Source: Candidatus Ribeiella danica
GTDB lineage: Bacteria > Chloroflexota > Chloroflexia > Chloroflexales > Roseiflexaceae
Assembly: GCA_016717335.1 (NCBI GenBank)
Contig: JADKFS010000001.1
Coordinates: 806,001 to 870,000, forward strand
DNA length: 64,000 bases
Direction of reading: 5' to 3'
Shown here: in pieces, positions 60,957 to 64,000 of the stretch
Numbering within the stretch: position 1 is the first letter of the stretch
Layout of the letters: each line of letters starts with the position of its first letter
Program-made: the position numbers and the translations under genes
Notes under the pieces: model-generated
The model's input: only the letters and a program-made list of their open reading frames with translations
What the model was told of the DNA's origin: nothing
Databases searched by the model: none

Positions 60957-62339
60957 TCAGTCCACCTCCTCGGCCAGCCCGAGCGCCTCGCGCGCCTGCG
61001 CGACGACGAACAGCGAGCCGGTGACGCAGACCAGGTCTCCCGGCCGAGCCAGCGCGCGCGCCCGGCCGAGCGCCGCGGCCACATCCGGCTCGATCGCCAG
61101 CGGCGCGCGCTCGCCGGCTCGCTGCAGCAGCGGCGCGGCCAGGCCGGCCAGCGCATCCAGGTCGGCCAGCGCGCGCGGGTGCCGCGCGCGCGTCAGCACC
61201 AGCGCCCGAGCGGCGGGTGCCAGCTCGGCCAGGATGTGCTCGGCGCTGTGGCCCTGCGAGACGCCCAGCATAAACACGATCGGGCGGCCGGGAAACGCCT
61301 GGTGCAGCGACTCGACCAGCTTGCGGGCCGAGTCGCCGTTGTGCGCGCCGTCGAGGACGAGCGGCGGCTCGCCCGCCACGACCTCCATCCGCCCCGGCCA
61401 GCGCACATCCGCCAGCCCTGCGGCGATCGCCGCGTCCGAGATCGGCAGCCCGGCGTCGCGCAGCAGCAGCGCCGCGCCAACCGCGAGCCGGGCGTTCTCG
61501 CGCTGAAACACCCCTCGTAGGCTAGGGATCAGGGATCGGGGGTCGGGGGCCGGATAGTCGAGATCTCTCCTCCCTGACCCCTGACCCCTGACCCCTGACC
61601 CCTGGCTCCTGACCCCAGCCTCGGTAGCTACCCACAGCGGCGCCCCCACCTCGCCGGCGACCCGCTCGACCACCGCCATCGCCTCGGGGTGCTGCGGGAC
61701 CGTGATCGCGGGCACGCCCGGCTTCATGATGCCGGCCTTCTCGTAGGCGATCTGCGACAGCGTGTCGCCCAGCACCTGCATGTGGTCGTAGCTGATCGAG
61801 CTGATCACCGAGAGCAGCGGCGTCACGACGTTGGCGCTGTCGTAGCGGCCGCCCAGCCCGACCTCGAGGATCGCCAGGTCGACCGCCTGGTCGGCGAAGT
61901 GGCGCAGCGCGATCGCGAACCCGAGCTGAAAGATCGTCGGCTCGCCGTACTGCTGCCGATCGAAGGCGGCCAGCCGCGCGGGGATCGCCTCGACCGCGCG
62001 AATCAGCTCGGCCTGGCCGATCGGGCGGCGGCCGACCTGGATGCGCTCGCGATACGAGTGCAGGTGCGGCGAGGTCCACAGCCCGGTGCGCAGCCCGGCC
62101 GCGCGCGCGATCGCCTCAAGCATCGCCGAGGTCGAGCCCTTGCCCTTGGTGCCCGCGACGACCACCGTTCGGAGGGCGCGCTGGGGGTCGCCAAAGGCGC
62201 GCAGCAGCGCCGCGGTCTGCGGCAGGTTGAACTCGGCCGGCGTGCGCGGTAGCCGGGCCTCGCTGTCCGGAAACGAGTAGAGATAGTCGAGCGCTTGCTG
62301 ATAGTTCATCGGCGTGTGTGTGCCTGCAAAAGGGATCAT
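60957..62339 (-). CDS. folC: Folylpolyglutamate/dihydrofolate synthase
   Basis: A 460-residue Mur-ligase family enzyme. P-loop VVAGTKGKGSTSAMLEAIAR, GLWTSPHLHSYRERIQVGRR, LAILEVGLGGRYDSANVVTP, YDHMQVLGDTLSQIAYEKAG with IMKPG, and the C-terminal DGAHNGDSARKLVESL. It adds glutamate to (dihydro)folate. Residues ~240-272 (VRSQGSGVRGQGSG and following) come from a heptamer array inserted in frame. The ATG 62339 lies 7 nt after a TACAAT box, compatible with a leaderless transcript; ATG 62309 is the alternative. Confidence 0.95.
   Translation of the reverse strand: MIPFAGTHTPMNYQQALDYLYSFPDSEARLPRTPAEFNLPQTAALLRAFGDPQRALRTVVVAGTKGKGSTSAMLEAIARAAGLRTGLWTSPHLHSYRERIQVGRRPIGQAELIRAVEAIPARLAAFDRQQYGEPTIFQLGFAIALRHFADQAVDLAILEVGLGGRYDSANVVTPLLSVISSISYDHMQVLGDTLSQIAYEKAGIMKPGVPAITVPQHPEAMAVVERVAGEVGAPLWVATEAGVRSQGSGVRGQGSGRRDLDYPAPDPRSLIPSLRGVFQRENARLAVGAALLLRDAGLPISDAAIAAGLADVRWPGRMEVVAGEPPLVLDGAHNGDSARKLVESLHQAFPGRPIVFMLGVSQGHSAEHILAELAPAARALVLTRARHPRALADLDALAGLAAPLLQRAGERAPLAIEPDVAAALGRARALARPGDLVCVTGSLFVVAQAREALGLAEEVD
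61523..61618. repeat. In-frame inverted heptamer array within folC
   Basis: GGGATCA/GGGATCG/GGGGTCG units, ~20 bp, then six CCCTGAC/CCCTGGC units in the opposite sense. Confidence 0.8.
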
Positions 62340-62970
62340 GGCGCGTATTGTACACGATTCGGCCGCGCCGGGCCTGGTCTCATCGTGCCCTCACTGGCGA
62401 TTAAGGCGTCTCTTATCTTGCTATGCCATACTACAGCCACTTCGGACATACATAGTATAGAGTGAGAAGTGAGATCGGAGTGGCAGCGGCGGCCATTCCC
62501 AGCGCGTCGCAGGCGCTGTTACACCCTCAGCCGCCCCTCATCTTTTCCCCCCGGCTGCCCGTTTGGGCAGCCGGTTCCGCTTTCGGGGGTCTCTTTTTTG
62601 AATACAATCACAGGCGTGTGCGCTTTTGGCCTCCCCCTCCCCCCCCTACCCCCCTCTCCCGCTGGGAGAGGGGGGATTCGTGGTGGTGCTGGGGTGCGCT
62701 GCAGAGCAGCGCACTGCAGAAAGGGCGAGCATGCGGAAACGGCCGCCCGTGGGGGCGGCCGTTCAGATGATGGTAACGGCTGCGCGGAGCAGCCGGGAGG
62801 CTGGTAGAAGGCGGCTGAGGGGCTGTCGTTGAAGGTGTTCTGTGATAGCCCGGCGACAATCGCCGCTATTATCGCCGCTCTGCTTACTTGAACGTCGGGC
62901 GGCGCCAAACTGTTCCAGCTAAAAGATGAGTGTTTGCTGAGAGAAAGCTGACAGCAGCGCCGCCGCCCGA
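62340..62970. other. Gene-free ~630-bp interval with hairpins
   Basis: Contains CCGGCTGCCCGTTTGGGCAG hairpin with a later TTTTTT (62558-62600), a composite-palindrome fragment (CTCCCCCTCCCCCCCTACCC, GGTGCGCTGCAGAGCAGCGC; 62625-62715) and a CGGCCGCCCGTGGGGGCGGC hairpin (~62740). No supported gene. Confidence 0.5.
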
Positions 62971-64000
62971 TCAGGGCGTCTCTCGCTCGGACGATCGGAC
63001 AGGCGCCGCGCTATCCGGGCGCACGAGCGCCTCGGCCGCGCCGCGCAGCGACAAGAACAGCGGCGCGGTGGCGACCAGCACCACGATCAGCACTAGAGCG
63101 CCAAGCACAACCGCGCGCGGCGCGCCAGCCTCCAGCCCAAGGTGCTGTGTCAGCGCCTCCACGCCTAATACCCGCAGCAGCCCGAGCGACAGGCGCGCCG
63201 CCAGCGCGGGCGCCTGCGCCCCAAGCGCCCTGGAGGCCGCCGCGACGCCGAGCGCCCCCAGCGACGGCAGCCCGATCAGCGTGATCGCGTACAGGCTCAT
63301 CACGCGGCCGCGCAGCTCGCCGGGCACGCGCAGCTGGATCACGGTCGCGATCATCGTGGTGAACACGGTCGACGTCACCCCGACGAGCACCAGCAGCACG
63401 ATCCCGACCCAGAACAGCGGGCTCAGGGCGAAGGCCGCCAGCGCGGCGCAGAAGATGATCCCGCTGACGATCAGCACGCGCCCGTGGGCCTGGACGTCGC
63501 GCACGGACGCCATCGCGAACGCGCCCAGCAGCGCCCCGCCGCCCGCGGCCGAGAGGAGCGCGCCATAGCCGCCCGACCCGACCCGCCAGATGTCGTCGGC
63601 GAACACCGGCAGCAGCTGCTGGTAGGAGCGGCCGAACAGCGCCGAGAGCGCCGAGAGCGCCAGCAGCAGCAGGACCGCCCGGTCGCGCCCGGCGTAGGCG
63701 AACCCGCCCAGCAGCGAGTCGCGCAGCGATGTCGGGCGGCCCGGCCGGCGCGGGATGCCGCGCATGGCCAGCAGCGCGCCGATCACGGCCAGAAAGCTGG
63801 CCGCGTTGAGCATGAACAGCCAGCCGGCGCCGACCGTGTCGAGCAGCAGCCCGGCGAGCGCGGGGCCGACCAGCGCCGCGCCGGTGTAGGTGGCCGAGTT
63901 GAGCGAGAGCGCGTTCAGCAGATCCGCGCGCGGCACCAGCTCGGGGATGAGCGACTGGCGCGCCGGGTTGTCGAACGCCAGCAGCAGCGCGCCCAGGAAC
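62971..64000 (-). CDS. MFS transporter (MFS_3/enterobactin-exporter-like), N-terminus outside window
   Basis: About 343 residues of a major-facilitator protein; the frame is open to the window edge and the start lies beyond. The edge segment reads AFDNPARQSLIPELVPRADL and then LNALSLNSATYTGAALVGPA, the typical MFS_3 periplasmic/cytoplasmic loop after helix 4-5. Seven or eight further helices and a RVMSLYAITLIGLPSLGALG segment (family motif in the second half) follow. A drug or metabolite exporter is likely; substrate unknown. Confidence 0.9.
   Translation of the reverse strand, partial: FLGALLLAFDNPARQSLIPELVPRADLLNALSLNSATYTGAALVGPALAGLLLDTVGAGWLFMLNAASFLAVIGALLAMRGIPRRPGRPTSLRDSLLGGFAYAGRDRAVLLLLALSALSALFGRSYQQLLPVFADDIWRVGSGGYGALLSAAGGGALLGAFAMASVRDVQAHGRVLIVSGIIFCAALAAFALSPLFWVGIVLLVLVGVTSTVFTTMIATVIQLRVPGELRGRVMSLYAITLIGLPSLGALGVAAASRALGAQAPALAARLSLGLLRVLGVEALTQHLGLEAGAPRAVVLGALVLIVVLVATAPLFLSLRGAAEALVRPDSAAPVRSSERETP

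Noticed and set aside
62462..62832. Short ORFs in the folC-MFS gap
   Set aside because: They run through hairpin repeats and have no start signal or homology-like motif.

Overview
The window is high-GC bacterial chromosome and looks like a member of the Chloroflexota, probably class Chloroflexia (Roseiflexus/Kouleothrix-like). This is an inference from gene content (a DUF951 protein, a V4R protein, a YabN-type methylase-MazG fusion, secreted clan-A glycosidases, many receiver-domain regulators) and from the dense intergenic heptamer arrays and nested palindromes. I see no rRNA, tRNA, CRISPR array, intact transposase or phage gene.

Layout. 0-6 kb: end of a SnoaL-like gene, a GH63-type glucosidase, a glucose-dehydrogenase-like enzyme and a glutaredoxin-thioredoxin reductase fusion. 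6.4-9.5 kb: an ECF sigma / zinc anti-sigma pair, a thioesterase coupled to a receiver protein, and a lipid kinase. 9.5-20.7 kb: a signalling island with a degenerate receiver, a multi-receiver GGDEF-like protein, a hybrid kinase, a single receiver and a 7TM-type membrane sensor (the last three in an overlapping operon), then DUF1992 and Xre genes, a NarL/DesK-type two-component pair and another receiver. 20.9-29.8 kb: a 48-residue membrane protein, an HD-domain protein, two tandem secreted glycosidases, an HtrA-like protease, a LOG-family protein, an AI-2E exporter and ThpR. 29.8-41.8 kb: polyphosphate kinase, slipin and NfeD, DUF951, methylase-MazG, a PpiC foldase, LepA and PhoU. 42-52.5 kb: acylphosphatase, a trans-sulfuration enzyme translationally coupled to a VapBC-like pair, an epimerase, a methyltransferase, a TPR protein, a FAD oxidoreductase, a flippase-like membrane protein and an ABC1 kinase. 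52.7-53.4 kb: a YceI lipoprotein. 53.8-60 kb: a cobalamin operon. 60-64 kb: a V4R protein, FolC and a truncated MFS transporter.

The most interesting system is the cobalamin operon. A B12 riboswitch with a downstream terminator-like hairpin precedes two secreted, C-terminally anchored proteins. They correspond to the two domains of animal intrinsic factor/transcobalamin: an alpha/alpha-toroid protein and a DUF4430-like protein. CobC, CobT, CobS and an EcfT-like membrane protein follow. This reads as a surface corrinoid-capture and salvage system in which the two halves of an intrinsic-factor-like binder are separate adjacent genes.

The second theme is repeat biology. There are at least five repeat classes: (i) paired, inverted arrays of 7-8-mers, several of them in frame inside conserved genes (GH63, methylase-MazG, FolC) or over start regions; (ii) composite palindromes with conserved arms and a copy-specific central stem; (iii) a ~190-bp element in three copies with conserved ends and a diverged but foldable interior; (iv) a ~114-bp element with inverted termini; (v) a ~100-bp element in three copies.
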